Shown here piece by piece: positions 40,076 to 49,551 of a DNA stretch of 64,000 bases (positions are counted from its first letter, which is position 1; each line of letters starts with the position of its first letter). The stretch comes from Neisseriaceae bacterium ESL0693 (GTDB lineage Bacteria > Pseudomonadota > Gammaproteobacteria > Burkholderiales > Neisseriaceae). Under the pieces are notes generated by a model. That model had not been told where the DNA came from and made no database searches. It saw only the letters and a list, made by a program, of their open reading frames with translations. The position numbers and the translations under genes are program-made. The stretch is taken from the NCBI GenBank assembly GCA_029433475.1, contig JAQTIE010000009.1:124001-188000 (forward strand). Direction: 5' to 3'.

Positions 40076-41569
40076 ATGTTTCGTTTTTTCCCGAAGAACA
40101 AAGAAACCAGTATTCTTTATAAAATTGCCCCTATTATCCATACTGCGGCAAAAACAGGCTTTTTATTCTCACTTTTACTGTTAATCCCCACTTTAGTGTC
40201 ATTTCTGTATCTAGACAGTGTATTCCATGCTTTTGCTTATACTGCTTTTATTACCATTCTGAGCTGTGCCATTATCTGGCTATTGACCATCCGCTATAAC
40301 CGCGAACTCAGAGCGCGTGACAGTTTTACCTTAGTAGTGGTTTTGTGGCTGGGTTTTGCGCTGGTGGCCTGCCTGCCCTTTTATTTTTACTTGCCCGGTC
40401 TGAGCTTTACCGATGCTTATTTTGAAGCCATCTCCGGACTGACCACGACCGGCGCGACGGTACTGACCGGCCTGGATACTCTGGCGCCTTCCCTGAATTT
40501 CTGGCGCCACATGCTCAACTGGTTAGGCGGTATGGGTATTATTGTACTGGCCGTAGCGGTTTTACCCATGCTGGGCGTGGGTGGTACCCAATTATTCAAA
40601 GCAGAAATTCCCGGCCTCAATCAGAATAACCGTATTGCACCGCGCATCTCCGAAACGGCCAAATTATTGTGGGGTATTTATGTCTTATTTACCTTGGTCA
40701 CTTTACTGGCATTAAAGCTGGCTGGTATGAGCTGGTTTGATGCCATTTGTCATTCCATGTCTGCCTTTTCCCTGGGCGGATTCTCCACGCATGATGCCAA
40801 TATAGCCTACTTTAATTCAGTGCCGATTGAAATGATTCTCAGCGTAGCCACTATTATGGGCGCGATTAATTTTACCAACCATTTTATTGCCTTACGCCAG
40901 CACACACTGCGTCAATACTGGCGTGATGAGGAAGTACAGGTCATGATACTGACCTTACTGGTCAGTATCATTGCCATTAGTCTGTATTTATGGTGGAAAA
41001 ATTACTATCCATTCGGTGCGGCCTTTCGCTATACCAGCTTCAATCTGATTTCCATTGCCCTGGCCAATGGCTATACTAACGATGATTTCGGCAAATGGCC
41101 GATACTGGCTTCATTATGGATGTTTTTTCTGGCCAATATTCTGTCCAATGGCGGCTCAGCGGGCGGTGGTATTAAAACCATTCGTGCCATTGTATTGTAT
41201 AAATTCAGCTTGCGTGAGATGATTTTAATGCTGCATCCCAATGCCGTTTACATGGTTAAAGTCAATGGCAACAGCATTTCAGCACGTATTGCGCTCACGG
41301 TAGCTACCTTCATCTTTGTCTACTCCATAACTGTTGTTTTTTTTACGTTTGCGCTGATGATCAGTGGGCTGGATTTTATCACGGCATTCAGTGCAGCCAT
41401 TAGTTGTATTACCAATACCGGACCTGGTTTAGGCTCATTAGGGCCATCCAATACCTATGCCTCACTCAATTTCATACAGAAATGGCTATGTATCATGATT
41501 ATGTTATTGGGTCGACTTGAATTATTTACGATATTTATTTTATTCACCCCAGCCTACTGGCGAAAATAA
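40076..41569 (+). CDS. trkH: Trk potassium transporter TrkH
   Basis: TrkH is the ion-conducting membrane subunit. About ten transmembrane segments span the 497 residues. Selectivity-filter-like glycine loops are visible: ISGLTTTGATVL (about 118-129), AFSLGGFSTHDAN, LSNGGSAGGGIKT and ISCITNTGPGLGSLGP near 445-460. It starts with AAAAGG at good distance from the ATG at 40076, 14 bp after trkA ends. A lytic transglycosylase gene follows 36 bp later and may be co-transcribed. Confidence 0.94.
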   Translation: MFRFFPKNKETSILYKIAPIIHTAAKTGFLFSLLLLIPTLVSFLYLDSVFHAFAYTAFITILSCAIIWLLTIRYNRELRARDSFTLVVVLWLGFALVACLPFYFYLPGLSFTDAYFEAISGLTTTGATVLTGLDTLAPSLNFWRHMLNWLGGMGIIVLAVAVLPMLGVGGTQLFKAEIPGLNQNNRIAPRISETAKLLWGIYVLFTLVTLLALKLAGMSWFDAICHSMSAFSLGGFSTHDANIAYFNSVPIEMILSVATIMGAINFTNHFIALRQHTLRQYWRDEEVQVMILTLLVSIIAISLYLWWKNYYPFGAAFRYTSFNLISIALANGYTNDDFGKWPILASLWMFFLANILSNGGSAGGGIKTIRAIVLYKFSLREMILMLHPNAVYMVKVNGNSISARIALTVATFIFVYSITVVFFTFALMISGLDFITAFSAAISCITNTGPGLGSLGPSNTYASLNFIQKWLCIMIMLLGRLELFTIFILFTPAYWRK

Positions 41570-41605
41570 ATATTTATATTCCATTTTTAAAAAGCAGCCA
41601 TCACC

Positions 41606-43468
41606 ATGCAACGACCATTTTCCACATCATCCCTGATTTTAACTGCCTGCCTGCTGTTGACATCATCTGCATGCAGTCATCTGCCGGAAGTTCCACTGAA
41701 TCCGCTTTCCGAGCCGCGCACACCTCATATTCCTAAAGCATTTAGTGCCAAAACAACCCAGCAAATATTATCCGGCTTTCAGCAATATCAGCAGGTGCTT
41801 AGCGCCATTAAAAATAACGATGACGTATCACCGGCACAATTTCTGGCTCAGCAACCGGACAGTGCCATGAAAAACACCGTGCGTAATCTATGGCTGCAAA
41901 AACTCGGAAAAGAAGGTAACTGGCCGTTATTTCAACAACAATATGCCCTGCTGGATCAAAGTGACCGCGAACGTGAAACGCAATGTTATGCCGGTTTAGG
42001 TGCCATTGATAGCAATCAATCACTACTCAATAACCTTAGCCGTTCTCTGAGTAGTTTACCTGAAGGCTGTAACCGCTGGCTGGAACAAGCAGCCGCCAGC
42101 CAGCAGATCAATACCGAAGATACCTGGCGTCGTGTGCGCGGATTACTGACCATCAATCAAATCACCAATGCCCGCGCACTGGCACAAGCACTGGGCAGTC
42201 CCTTACCAGATCCTTTAAATAGCAGCACCGGCGATTCACGTGGCGCTCAGGAAGCATTGTTATACCCGATCATTAGTAAAAATGGCAGTACTCAGGCCAA
42301 TGCAGCGAATTTACTGTTACAGCGTTCATCACAGCTGACTACAGCACAAACCGGCTTTGCATGGGCGCAACTCGGGTTAATGCAAGCTTACAGACAAAAT
42401 ACTGCTACCGCCTTAAACTATTTTGATAAAGCCGATCCGGAACAGCTCAGTGAAGAAATGTGGCGCTGGTATGCCCGCTGTGCCTTGCGCTTACAGCAAT
42501 GGGCTAAACTGGCGGAAATTATTCGCCGCATGCCACCATCCATTCAGCAGGAAAATGCATGGCAATACTGGCTCGCCCGCAGCGAAAAAGTGCTCGGACA
42601 GCCACAACAGGCACAACAACGATTCAGCCGGCTGGCACAATCAGAACATGATTTTTATGCTGTACTTGCCAAAGAAGCCATAGGCGATACAGTAAACACC
42701 CGCAATATCAGCAATGACATTGACCAGCATCAATTCAGTAAAGTAAACAATGATCAGAATATCAATCGTGCATTAATCCTGTTTCAGACAGCACAAAGCA
42801 CAGACAACTGGCCAATGCGGCAACAAGCACAAAGGGAGTGGCGCTATGCCGTGCGTCACTACGATGACGAAGCATTACTGGCTTCGTCCCGCTTAGCCCA
42901 TGAAACCGGCTTTTACGAAATGGGTATATACAGCGCTGAAAGAACACAGCACAAAACAAATTACCAGCTACTTTATATCGCCCCCTTTCAGGATATTGTG
43001 GCGCCTTATGCCAAAGAGGCCAACATTGATCCCGCCTGGGCTTATGGCCTGATCCGGCAGGAAAGCCGCTTTATGGTCGGTGTTCAATCCCATGTCTGCG
43101 CCACTGGCTTAATGCAAGTAATGCCGGCAACTGCACGCGAGATTGCTGCCAAACTGGGCATCAGCCATACTGAATTACATACCCTATCCGGCAATATTCA
43201 CATGGGTACCTGGTTTTTGGGTGATATCCGCAACCGCATGGGGGATGAAGTTCTGGCCACCACAGGCTACAATGCCGGCCCCACCCGTGCCCGTCGCTGG
43301 CGTGCAGACATTCCTTTAGAAGGCGCCATTTATGCTGAAACCATTCCTTATAACGAAACCCGAACTTACGTCAAAAATGTCATGACCAATGCCACCTACT
43401 ATGCCCGTCTGTTTAATGAGCCCAAAACCTCACTGACCGAGCGCTTAGGAACAGTACCTGCGCAATAA
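41606..43468 (+). CDS. slt: Soluble-type lytic murein transglycosylase, probable lipoprotein
   Basis: It cleaves peptidoglycan glycan strands to form 1,6-anhydromuropeptides. An N-terminal hydrophobic segment ends in TSSAC, so it is probably lipid-anchored like Neisseria LtgA, although the lipobox is not ideal (Ser at -3). A long alpha-helical superhelix covers about residues 50-450. The C-terminal catalytic domain has the active glutamate in GLIRQESRFM (about 475-484), then ATGLMQVMPATA and TGYNAGPTRARRW. At 620 residues it matches the Slt70/LtgA class. It lies 36 bp after trkH. Confidence 0.92.
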   Translation: MQRPFSTSSLILTACLLLTSSACSHLPEVPLNPLSEPRTPHIPKAFSAKTTQQILSGFQQYQQVLSAIKNNDDVSPAQFLAQQPDSAMKNTVRNLWLQKLGKEGNWPLFQQQYALLDQSDRERETQCYAGLGAIDSNQSLLNNLSRSLSSLPEGCNRWLEQAAASQQINTEDTWRRVRGLLTINQITNARALAQALGSPLPDPLNSSTGDSRGAQEALLYPIISKNGSTQANAANLLLQRSSQLTTAQTGFAWAQLGLMQAYRQNTATALNYFDKADPEQLSEEMWRWYARCALRLQQWAKLAEIIRRMPPSIQQENAWQYWLARSEKVLGQPQQAQQRFSRLAQSEHDFYAVLAKEAIGDTVNTRNISNDIDQHQFSKVNNDQNINRALILFQTAQSTDNWPMRQQAQREWRYAVRHYDDEALLASSRLAHETGFYEMGIYSAERTQHKTNYQLLYIAPFQDIVAPYAKEANIDPAWAYGLIRQESRFMVGVQSHVCATGLMQVMPATAREIAAKLGISHTELHTLSGNIHMGTWFLGDIRNRMGDEVLATTGYNAGPTRARRWRADIPLEGAIYAETIPYNETRTYVKNVMTNATYYARLFNEPKTSLTERLGTVPAQ

Positions 43469-43498
43469 TCCGGCTGATCAGATGGATGAACTATGATT

Positions 43499-43531
43499 AA
43501 GGGTATGATCTGATTTATAGATCATACCCTT
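43499..43531. other. Strong hairpin after slt
   Basis: A 13-bp perfect stem, AAGGGTATGATCT/AGATCATACCCTT, with a 7-nt loop begins 31 bp past the slt stop. It is followed by A-rich, not T-rich, sequence on the plus strand. It may protect the 3' end of the mRNA or pause transcription. Confidence 0.55.
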
Positions 43532-43969
43532 AAAAAATGGTTACATTCAAAACCATGATTATCCATGTCAGTTAGAATTATTGACACTACACAACATATT
43601 ACCTGACACAAACAGGCTCTTTAAGCCATGCCTCATAGATTTTCAAGACTAATACTACTTGATCAGCACATCAATCCCGAGTTTCACTTCATCACATCAC
43701 AACTGACCATAAATCAAAAACTGATCAATCTGAGCCAAATATTACATTACCTTTCAGCAGATTAATATTCAATATTTATTGAGCGATTAATGAAAGCTGG
43801 CAAGCTCGAACAGCTGGCCATCACTACATTAATACAAAAACAGCTTGTGAATACGTTTACTGTATTTAAGAAACAGAAATGATACCCCTAAACCATCCGA
43901 TTATTGCTTTCTATGACCGTAAACCATGATATTTCATATGGTTTTTTGTGTCTGCAAAAGCCTGGCAAT

Positions 43970-44110
43970 GCAACATATCATCTACATAACAGTGAACACT
44001 GCTAAGTTCACTACCTTATTTTTGTCTTCTGAGCCACCTATGCGACAGTGAATATTTGCTGTGGCATGAATTTTGGTTAGATAACTTTAAACTCCCATAC
44101 GGCAGTGACT
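43970..44110 (-). CRISPR. Probable relic of a type I-F CRISPR array
   Basis: Read on the minus strand, three evenly spaced segments resemble the 28-nt type I-F (Csy) repeat. Unit 44053-44026 (beginning ATTCACTGTCGCATAGG) agrees with the remembered consensus at about 21 of 28 positions, and six of the seven differences are transitions. Unit 44110-44083 shares the unbroken core TCACTGCCGTAT and about 17 of 28. Unit 43997-43970 keeps GTTCACTG and about 12 of 28. The spacing is 56 and 57 bp, close to the 60 of a normal 28+32 unit. No cas gene is in the window. The repeats differ so much that the array cannot be active. Confidence 0.45.
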
Positions 44111-44451
44111 ACTGTCAGGAAGGTCACCTGTGAACGGTTGTCTTTTAAGGTTACCATGTGACGCCGCAGGCTTATGTATACCTGCTTTGATTTCGCGTCT
44201 ATCCTTCTAAACCACCTTAGTTATATTAAAGCAAGCTTTAAAAACATCAATCGTTTATCAAACATTCAAATGATTGATGCCATGCTGTTTTATCATTACC
44301 TATAATAAATAAAAACTACTTTGTCTGCCACATTATCAAAATCGACAACAAAATCATCTTTCACCACACTACCAGATAAAAATAATGCCGCCACCCATAT
44401 AAAAACCATGTATGAGTAGCAGCAGTTTCATAAAACCAGATCTGATTCAGG
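44111..44451. other. Rest of the gap between slt and uspA
   Basis: About 340 bp without a recognisable gene. A possible fourth, very weak repeat-like segment is at about 44140-44162. The other half of the gap, 43532-43969, is also gene-free and AT-rich. No terminator is seen for uspA. Confidence 0.4.
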
Positions 44452-44940
44452 TTATTTCTGTTTTTCTTTGCCCTGTTCTTCTTCCTGAATACTACGGATA
44501 ACCAATAACGGCAAATGGGACTCTCGCATCACTGTTTCCGCAAAACTGCCCATCAACAAATGCATCAGACCACTGCGACCATGGGTACCCAGAATAATCA
44601 AATCAGAACCTTGCTGATCCGCATAAGCCACCAATAGCTGCGCCATTTCTTTGGCACCTTTATTGGCAATAATCAAATGACGGTGAATCTTATCTTTCGC
44701 CAATACTTCACCTGCCATTTTCTCAGCCAGATCCAGTACTTTATTGCCATCGGCCAGTGCAGCGCCTTCATAACTTTCGTGTTGCAGAAATTCAGGAGCC
44801 AGTGCCATGTACTCAGCAGGATTGGCCACATTAACCAATGTCAGCTCTGCATTTTCCACATTAGCCAGCCCGATCGCATGTTTCAATGCATTTTTAGAGG
44901 TTTGACTTCCATCAACGGCCACCAGTAAATGTTTATACAT
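44452..44940 (-). CDS. uspA: Universal stress protein
   Basis: A single-domain UspA-type protein (162 residues). It begins YKHLLVAVDGSQTSKNAL, the typical first strand with the nucleotide-contacting Asp. It carries the ATP-binding GTHGRSGLMHLLMGSFAETV (about 118-137, pattern G-x2-G-x9-G-S), so it probably binds ATP. The extra Lys/Glu-rich tail (EEEQGKEKQK) is unusual but short. It stands alone and diverges from tcdA. Confidence 0.9.
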   Translation of the reverse strand: MYKHLLVAVDGSQTSKNALKHAIGLANVENAELTLVNVANPAEYMALAPEFLQHESYEGAALADGNKVLDLAEKMAGEVLAKDKIHRHLIIANKGAKEMAQLLVAYADQQGSDLIILGTHGRSGLMHLLMGSFAETVMRESHLPLLVIRSIQEEEQGKEKQK

Positions 44941-45067
44941 TACTCGTCCTTTTTGAGGTTATTCATTCGAATCACTAAAACGTATCCGGTATAATACCCA
45001 CTGTACGCCTCAGTCGCAATGTATAACTGTTTTTCCTGCCATTTTTAATTTAATCAGCATATTCATC

Positions 45068-45838
45068 ATGATTCCATCTTCTTATCAACGCCGTTTTGGT
45101 GGCATTGCCCGTCTTTACGGTGACCCGGCACTTCATCATTTTGCCAGTGCACATGTCTGTATTGTTGGCGTTGGTGGTGTCGGCTCATGGGCAGTAGAAG
45201 CACTGGCACGCAGCGGCATTGGTGCCCTGACCCTGATCGACCTGGACAATATTGCCGAATCCAATATCAATCGCCAGCTACCGGCACTCATGAGTTTAAT
45301 CGGTAAACCCAAAGTTGAAGCACTGGCTGAGCGCATTGCAGATATTAATCCCGATTGTCAGGTTACTTGTATTGAGGATTTTGTAGATCAGGAAAATTTA
45401 ACCACATTATTCCGGCATCGTTTTGATTTTGTTATTGATGCCATTGATCAGGTTCGCATTAAAACCCAGATGGCCGCGCATTTTATCGCGACCGGACAAC
45501 CTTTTGTGGTATCTGGCAGTGCCGGCGGTCAGAAAAACGCCGCATTGATTCAATCGGCTGACTTAAGCCGTGTAACCCATGATAAATTACTGGCCAATAT
45601 GCGTTACAGCTTACGTAAACATTATCATTTTACGCGTGACCCGAAAGCCAGAATGCAGATACCCTGCATTTACTCTACGGAAAATATCACCCCTCCCCAG
45701 GCAGGTGAATGCATAGAAAGTCAGACTACCCCGCAAGGTTTATCTTGTGCCGGTTATGGCGCCAGCATGATTGTAACCGCCAGTTTCGGCCTGCGTTGTG
45801 CCCAAGCGTGTCTGGATCACTTATGTCAGAACCATTAG
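45068..45838 (+). CDS. tcdA: tRNA threonylcarbamoyladenosine dehydratase
   Basis: This E1-like enzyme (CsdL/TcdA) uses ATP to cyclise t6A37 of tRNA to ct6A. It has the adenylation Rossmann motif VGVGGVGSWAVEALARSG (about 33-50), IDLDNIAESNINRQ (about 57-70) with the conserved Asp and Arg, and DAIDQVRIK near 125. The C-terminal SCAGYGASMIVTASFGL is typical. Length 256 is a little under the E. coli form (268). Its last 16 bases overlap the start of scpA. Confidence 0.9.
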   Translation: MIPSSYQRRFGGIARLYGDPALHHFASAHVCIVGVGGVGSWAVEALARSGIGALTLIDLDNIAESNINRQLPALMSLIGKPKVEALAERIADINPDCQVTCIEDFVDQENLTTLFRHRFDFVIDAIDQVRIKTQMAAHFIATGQPFVVSGSAGGQKNAALIQSADLSRVTHDKLLANMRYSLRKHYHFTRDPKARMQIPCIYSTENITPPQAGECIESQTTPQGLSCAGYGASMIVTASFGLRCAQACLDHLCQNH

Positions 45839-46632
45839 TTTCCAATCCGCCTAAAGAGCAAACCGTTGCCTGGATATTTGGTCAGCCGGTCACTGAAATA
45901 CCGCAGGATCTATTCATTCCGCCCGATGCACTGAAAGTCATACTCCACAGTTTCGAAGGCCCGCTTGATTTATTGCTGTATCTGATTCGCAAACAGAATA
46001 TTGATGTGCTCGATATTCCGATGCTGACCATTACCGAGCAATACCTGACCTATATTGCACAGATGCAACAGCATCAGCTGGATTTAACCGCCGAATATTT
46101 ATTAATGGCGGCAGTACTCATTGAAATTAAAACTCGCTTACTGTTGCCGCAACCACCCATTGACGAAGAAGAAACAGACGACCCGCGTTCTGAACTCATC
46201 CGCCGGTTACTGGCCTATGAGCAAATGAAACTGGCCGCCGCCAATCTTGATACCTTGCCACGTGCCGGCCGCGATTTTGCCTGGGTCTGGTTACCCATAG
46301 AAATCGTGGCTCAGCCCGAGCCGCCAAAAGTCAATATCCATGACCTGACTCAGGCCTGGCTGGCGATACTGGCCAGAGCACAGCATAACCGCAGCCATCA
46401 GGTGATTCAGGATACTTTATCGGTACGGGCACAAATGAGTAATATCCTGCGCCATTTACAACAACAATGCATGTGCCGTTTCACCGATCTTTTCCATGTC
46501 CATGATCACCCGGCTTTAGTCGTCACCACCTTTATCGCATTACTGGAACTGGCCAAAGACGGTTTAATATATATCAGTCAGAACGATAGCGACCAAACCA
46601 TTACCATACAAACCATCACCCAGACAAAATAA
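45823..46632 (+). CDS. scpA: Segregation and condensation protein A
   Basis: ScpA is the kleisin subunit of the SMC-ScpAB condensin that compacts the chromosome. The N-terminal kleisin helix region FEGPLDLLLYLIRKQNIDVLDIP (about 45-67, conserved FEGPLDLLL) and EYLLMAAVLIEIKTRLLLP are diagnostic. The C-terminal winged helix lies at about 205-260. The frame opens far upstream inside tcdA. I took the ATG at 45823, which gives 269 residues and a 16-bp overlap with tcdA, suggesting translational coupling. scpB is not adjacent. Confidence 0.93.
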   Translation: MSEPLVSNPPKEQTVAWIFGQPVTEIPQDLFIPPDALKVILHSFEGPLDLLLYLIRKQNIDVLDIPMLTITEQYLTYIAQMQQHQLDLTAEYLLMAAVLIEIKTRLLLPQPPIDEEETDDPRSELIRRLLAYEQMKLAAANLDTLPRAGRDFAWVWLPIEIVAQPEPPKVNIHDLTQAWLAILARAQHNRSHQVIQDTLSVRAQMSNILRHLQQQCMCRFTDLFHVHDHPALVVTTFIALLELAKDGLIYISQNDSDQTITIQTITQTK

Positions 46633-46725
46633 CACCCCCATCAAAGTGAAAATCGTGACAGCCAGCCTGAAAACCAATACTATATCCTGATTACCCTCAT
46701 TTTCATGATACAGGAAGAAACCAGT

Positions 46726-47214
46726 ATGTCGGCACCTCACGCTATTTATCAATTTGCCCTGCATCATCTGCTCAACCTGCCTCATTGTCGCTGGCTCGGT
46801 CTGACCGTAGACCAGAATACCAGTCCACCTATCTGGTGCATACCATGGCGAGATGATCTGGTCGATCAGCCCGATAGAGGGAATATACACAGTGGCGCAC
46901 TGACAACCCTGATCGACATGGCATCAACTGCCGCCATCATGGCCAAACTGGATTCATTCCAGAACCTGGCCACCCTAGACATGCGTATTGATTTTCTTGG
47001 TCTTCCACAAGTCCAACAAAATATTTACGCTCAGGCCACCTGTGAAACCATAAATAACCAGATTGCTTTTGTGCGCAGCCACTGCTTTCAGTCTGACCAA
47101 ACTCAACCCTTTGCCTTGGCAACTGCTACTTTTATGTGCTCACCACTGAGCGCCTCTGAACAACAGACGTTGCAATACTTTTTACAACAGGAAGAAAGAG
47201 CCGGCCATGTCTAA
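46726..47214 (+). CDS. PaaI-type hotdog thioesterase
   Basis: A hotdog-fold protein of 162 residues with the PaaI/YbgC-like signature NIHSGALTTLIDMASTAA (about 53-70), which holds the helix and catalytic acidic residue of acyl-CoA thioesterases. DMRIDFL follows on the next strand. The substrate cannot be told. The ATG at 46726 is preferred over 46705 because AGGAAGA precedes it. It overlaps the next gene by 8 bp, and that gene is also a hotdog protein, so the two may form a heteromer or one functional unit. Confidence 0.82.
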   Translation: MSAPHAIYQFALHHLLNLPHCRWLGLTVDQNTSPPIWCIPWRDDLVDQPDRGNIHSGALTTLIDMASTAAIMAKLDSFQNLATLDMRIDFLGLPQVQQNIYAQATCETINNQIAFVRSHCFQSDQTQPFALATATFMCSPLSASEQQTLQYFLQQEERAGHV

Positions 47215-47641
47215 TGCTTCATTAAACTTTCAACCGGATACGGCACAAACACAAAAAGCCAATCACCTGATGCCCTATAGTTTTGCCATCGGCTTACAAA
47301 TCGGTACAGATCAGCAAAACCGGTACTTATTCCGCCTGCCTTTTCAAGAGCAGAATATCGGTAATCCTTTTTTACCTGCCTTACATGGCGGCTTAATGGG
47401 TGGTTTTTTACAAAGCTGCATGATACTTTATCTGCATCACCACGCACCAGAAATCAGCCAGCCTCAGCTGATTGATTTTTCAATTGACTATTTGCGCAGC
47501 GGCCATGCGCTGGACTGCTATGCTCAATGTCAGCTTATCCGGCAAGGCAGTCGTATTATCAATATTCAGGCCAGCATGTGGCAAGACAACGAACTCAAAC
47601 CCATTGCCACGGCCAGAGCTCATCTGAACATAATGCCATAA
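47207..47641 (+). CDS. Second hotdog-fold protein, probable thioesterase
   Basis: A 144-residue hotdog protein with LHGGLMGGFLQSCMILYLHH (about 63-82) in the place of the PaaI HGG helix, then DFSIDYLRSG on the dimer strand. The usual catalytic Asp/Glu after the HGG segment is not obvious (Gln/Ser there), so it could be catalytically altered or a partner of the upstream thioesterase. Its start lies inside the end of that gene (8-bp overlap), which implies coupled translation. Confidence 0.78.
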   Translation: MSNASLNFQPDTAQTQKANHLMPYSFAIGLQIGTDQQNRYLFRLPFQEQNIGNPFLPALHGGLMGGFLQSCMILYLHHHAPEISQPQLIDFSIDYLRSGHALDCYAQCQLIRQGSRIINIQASMWQDNELKPIATARAHLNIMP

Positions 47642-47682
47642 CAACCTTACCTCATTTTTATTAAAAACTATTTTTTATTGCC

Positions 47683-48915
47683 ATGATGCACATGCCTGAT
47701 CACCGTCCCATTATTATTCAGTCATTACTGGATACAGACCTCTATAAATTTACCATGCTGCAAGTGGTATTACACCAGTTTCCACAAGCGGTAGGCGTTT
47801 ATGAATTTCGCTGCCGCAATAACCATGAAACGGTCTATCCACTGGGTGAACTGGAAGAGGAACTAAATATCGAACTGGATCGGCTGTGTCATATGAAATT
47901 CACCCAAGATGAACTTTTGTATTTACGCAGTTTACGCTTCATCAAAAGTGATTTTGTGGATTATCTGGAATTATTTCAACTCAAACGGCGGTTTATTCAT
48001 GTTTCAACAGATGAACAGCAACGCCTCAATATTCGTATCGAAGGCCCGATTATTCAGGCCATGTTTTTTGAAATATTCGTCTTGTCCATCGTCAACGAAT
48101 TGTATTTCCGCCGTCTTGAAACCATGGCCGTTTTGGCTGAAGGTGAAAAGCGCTTACAGCATAAAGCACAATTATTACAACAATACCATCAACAACAACA
48201 CCAATACCCCACTCCATTTCTGGTATCCGACTTTGGCACACGCCGCCGCTATTGCTTTTCCTGGCAAAGACATGTTCTGGAAACCTTACATCAGGCAGCA
48301 CCGGATATTCTGCGCGGCACCAGCAATGTTCATCTGGCCAAAGAATTAGGACTTATCCCTATTGGCACCATGGCGCATGAATTCATGCAAGCATTCCAGG
48401 GACTGGATGTACGGCTACGTGATTTTCAAAAAGCGGCACTGGAGTCCTGGGTACACGAATATCGCGGTGATTTAGGTATCGCTCTGACAGACGTGGTTGG
48501 CATGGATGCATTTTTACGTGATTTCGACCTTTATTTTGCCAAATTATTTGATGGTTTAAGACACGACAGCGGCGACCCTTATCTCTGGGGCGATAAAGCC
48601 TATGCACACTATCAGAAGCTGAAAATCAACAGCAATACCAAAATGCTGACATTCAGTGACGGTTTAGACCTGCCCCGCGCATGGGATTTGTATGTGTACT
48701 TCAATAATCGCTTTAAAACCAGCTTCGGCATAGGCACAAACCTGACCAACGACATGGGTCTGACACCACTGAATATCGTGTTAAAACTGGTGGAATGCAA
48801 TGGCCAGTCTGTGGCCAAAATATCAGATTCACCGGGTAAAACCATGACCGATAACAACACCTTTCTGGCTTATCTGCGTCAGGTATTTGATATTCCTGAC
48901 AACGACACACCATAA
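47683..48915 (+). CDS. pncB: Nicotinate phosphoribosyltransferase
   Basis: It joins nicotinate with PRPP, using ATP, to give nicotinate mononucleotide for NAD salvage. [16 protein letters not shown] (about 15-30) is the typical N-terminus. [14 protein letters not shown] (about 184-197), [22 protein letters not shown] (about 208-229) and [14 protein letters not shown] (about 289-302) are the conserved active-site segments, the second including the phosphorylated-histidine region. Length 410 fits PncB. The start could be either of two adjacent Met codons. Confidence 0.94.
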   Translation: MMHMPDHRPIIIQSLLDTDLYKFTMLQVVLHQFPQAVGVYEFRCRNNHETVYPLGELEEELNIELDRLCHMKFTQDELLYLRSLRFIKSDFVDYLELFQLKRRFIHVSTDEQQRLNIRIEGPIIQAMFFEIFVLSIVNELYFRRLETMAVLAEGEKRLQHKAQLLQQYHQQQHQYPTPFLVSDFGTRRRYCFSWQRHVLETLHQAAPDILRGTSNVHLAKELGLIPIGTMAHEFMQAFQGLDVRLRDFQKAALESWVHEYRGDLGIALTDVVGMDAFLRDFDLYFAKLFDGLRHDSGDPYLWGDKAYAHYQKLKINSNTKMLTFSDGLDLPRAWDLYVYFNNRFKTSFGIGTNLTNDMGLTPLNIVLKLVECNGQSVAKISDSPGKTMTDNNTFLAYLRQVFDIPDNDTP

Positions 48916-48949
48916 TCATTGAATTATTTAAGATTTTATGGTTTTAACG

Positions 48950-48981
48950 TTTTAATCATAACATTAATGTTATGATTAAAA
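48950..48981. other. 32-bp AT-rich palindrome between pncB and hslR
   Basis: Two perfect 15-bp arms, TTTTAATCATAACAT and ATGTTATGATTAAAA, are separated by TA. The 2-bp centre and lack of a following T-run make a classic terminator less likely; an operator or weak bidirectional terminator are both possible. It lies 34 bp past pncB and 33 bp before hslR. Confidence 0.5.
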
Positions 48982-49014
48982 CCGGTCAGGTAACATGATA
49001 TTTTTACAACATAC

Positions 49015-49431
49015 ATGGTTATGAATAAAGACACACAGCAAACCAACGCTACTATGCGGCTGGACAAATGGTTATGGGCTGCCCGATTTTTCAAAACCCG
49101 GGCATTGGCACAAAAACACATCGAACTGGGCCGGGTACAGGTTAATGGGCATAAAGTGAAAAACAGCAAAAGCATTCAAACCGGCGATACTATTGACCTT
49201 ACCTTAAATTCACTGCCTTATAAAATCAAAGTATTACAACTCAATCACATGCGTCGCCCGGCAACAGAAGCGCGTCTATTGTATGCAGAAGACGAAGCCA
49301 CTGCTGCCAAGCGAATTCAGCAAAAAGAGCTGGATCAGGCCAGCCGCATCAGTGCCGCTTATCCTGACGGCCGCCCCACCAAACGTGACCGGCGTACACT
49401 GGATAAAGTCAAACGTCACTGGCAGGAATAA
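49015..49431 (+). CDS. hslR: Ribosome-associated heat-shock protein Hsp15 (S4 domain)
   Basis: HslR binds free 50S subunits carrying stalled nascent chains and helps recycle them. The S4 RNA-binding domain is at about residues 14-75, MRLDKWLWAARFFKTRALAQ being the diagnostic start, followed by GRVQVNGHKVK. The C-terminal tail is basic (RPTKRDRRTLDKVKRHWQE), as in Hsp15. Length 138 is normal. The first Met (49015) or the Met at 49021 could be used. A 32-bp palindrome separates it from pncB. Confidence 0.92.
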   Translation: MVMNKDTQQTNATMRLDKWLWAARFFKTRALAQKHIELGRVQVNGHKVKNSKSIQTGDTIDLTLNSLPYKIKVLQLNHMRRPATEARLLYAEDEATAAKRIQQKELDQASRISAAYPDGRPTKRDRRTLDKVKRHWQE

Positions 49432-49551
49432 AATAAATAGAAATAACCTATTCTTATAAATACGAATACATGTTAAAATTTATTCTCAATATGTAGTTAA
49501 ATTGATAATATTATAAATCTATGCATTTATATCTTTAAAATAGCTCAATAT

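Noticed and set aside
43854-43872. Segment GTTTACTGTATTTAAGAAA as another I-F CRISPR repeat
   Set aside because: The two ends resemble the repeat, but nine central bases are missing, the orientation is opposite to the better units, and it is out of register with their 56-57 bp spacing.
45709-45822. Long N-terminal extension of ScpA inside tcdA
   Set aside because: The extension is simply tcdA read in another frame. ScpA homologues begin shortly before the FEGPLDLLL motif, consistent with the ATG at 45823.
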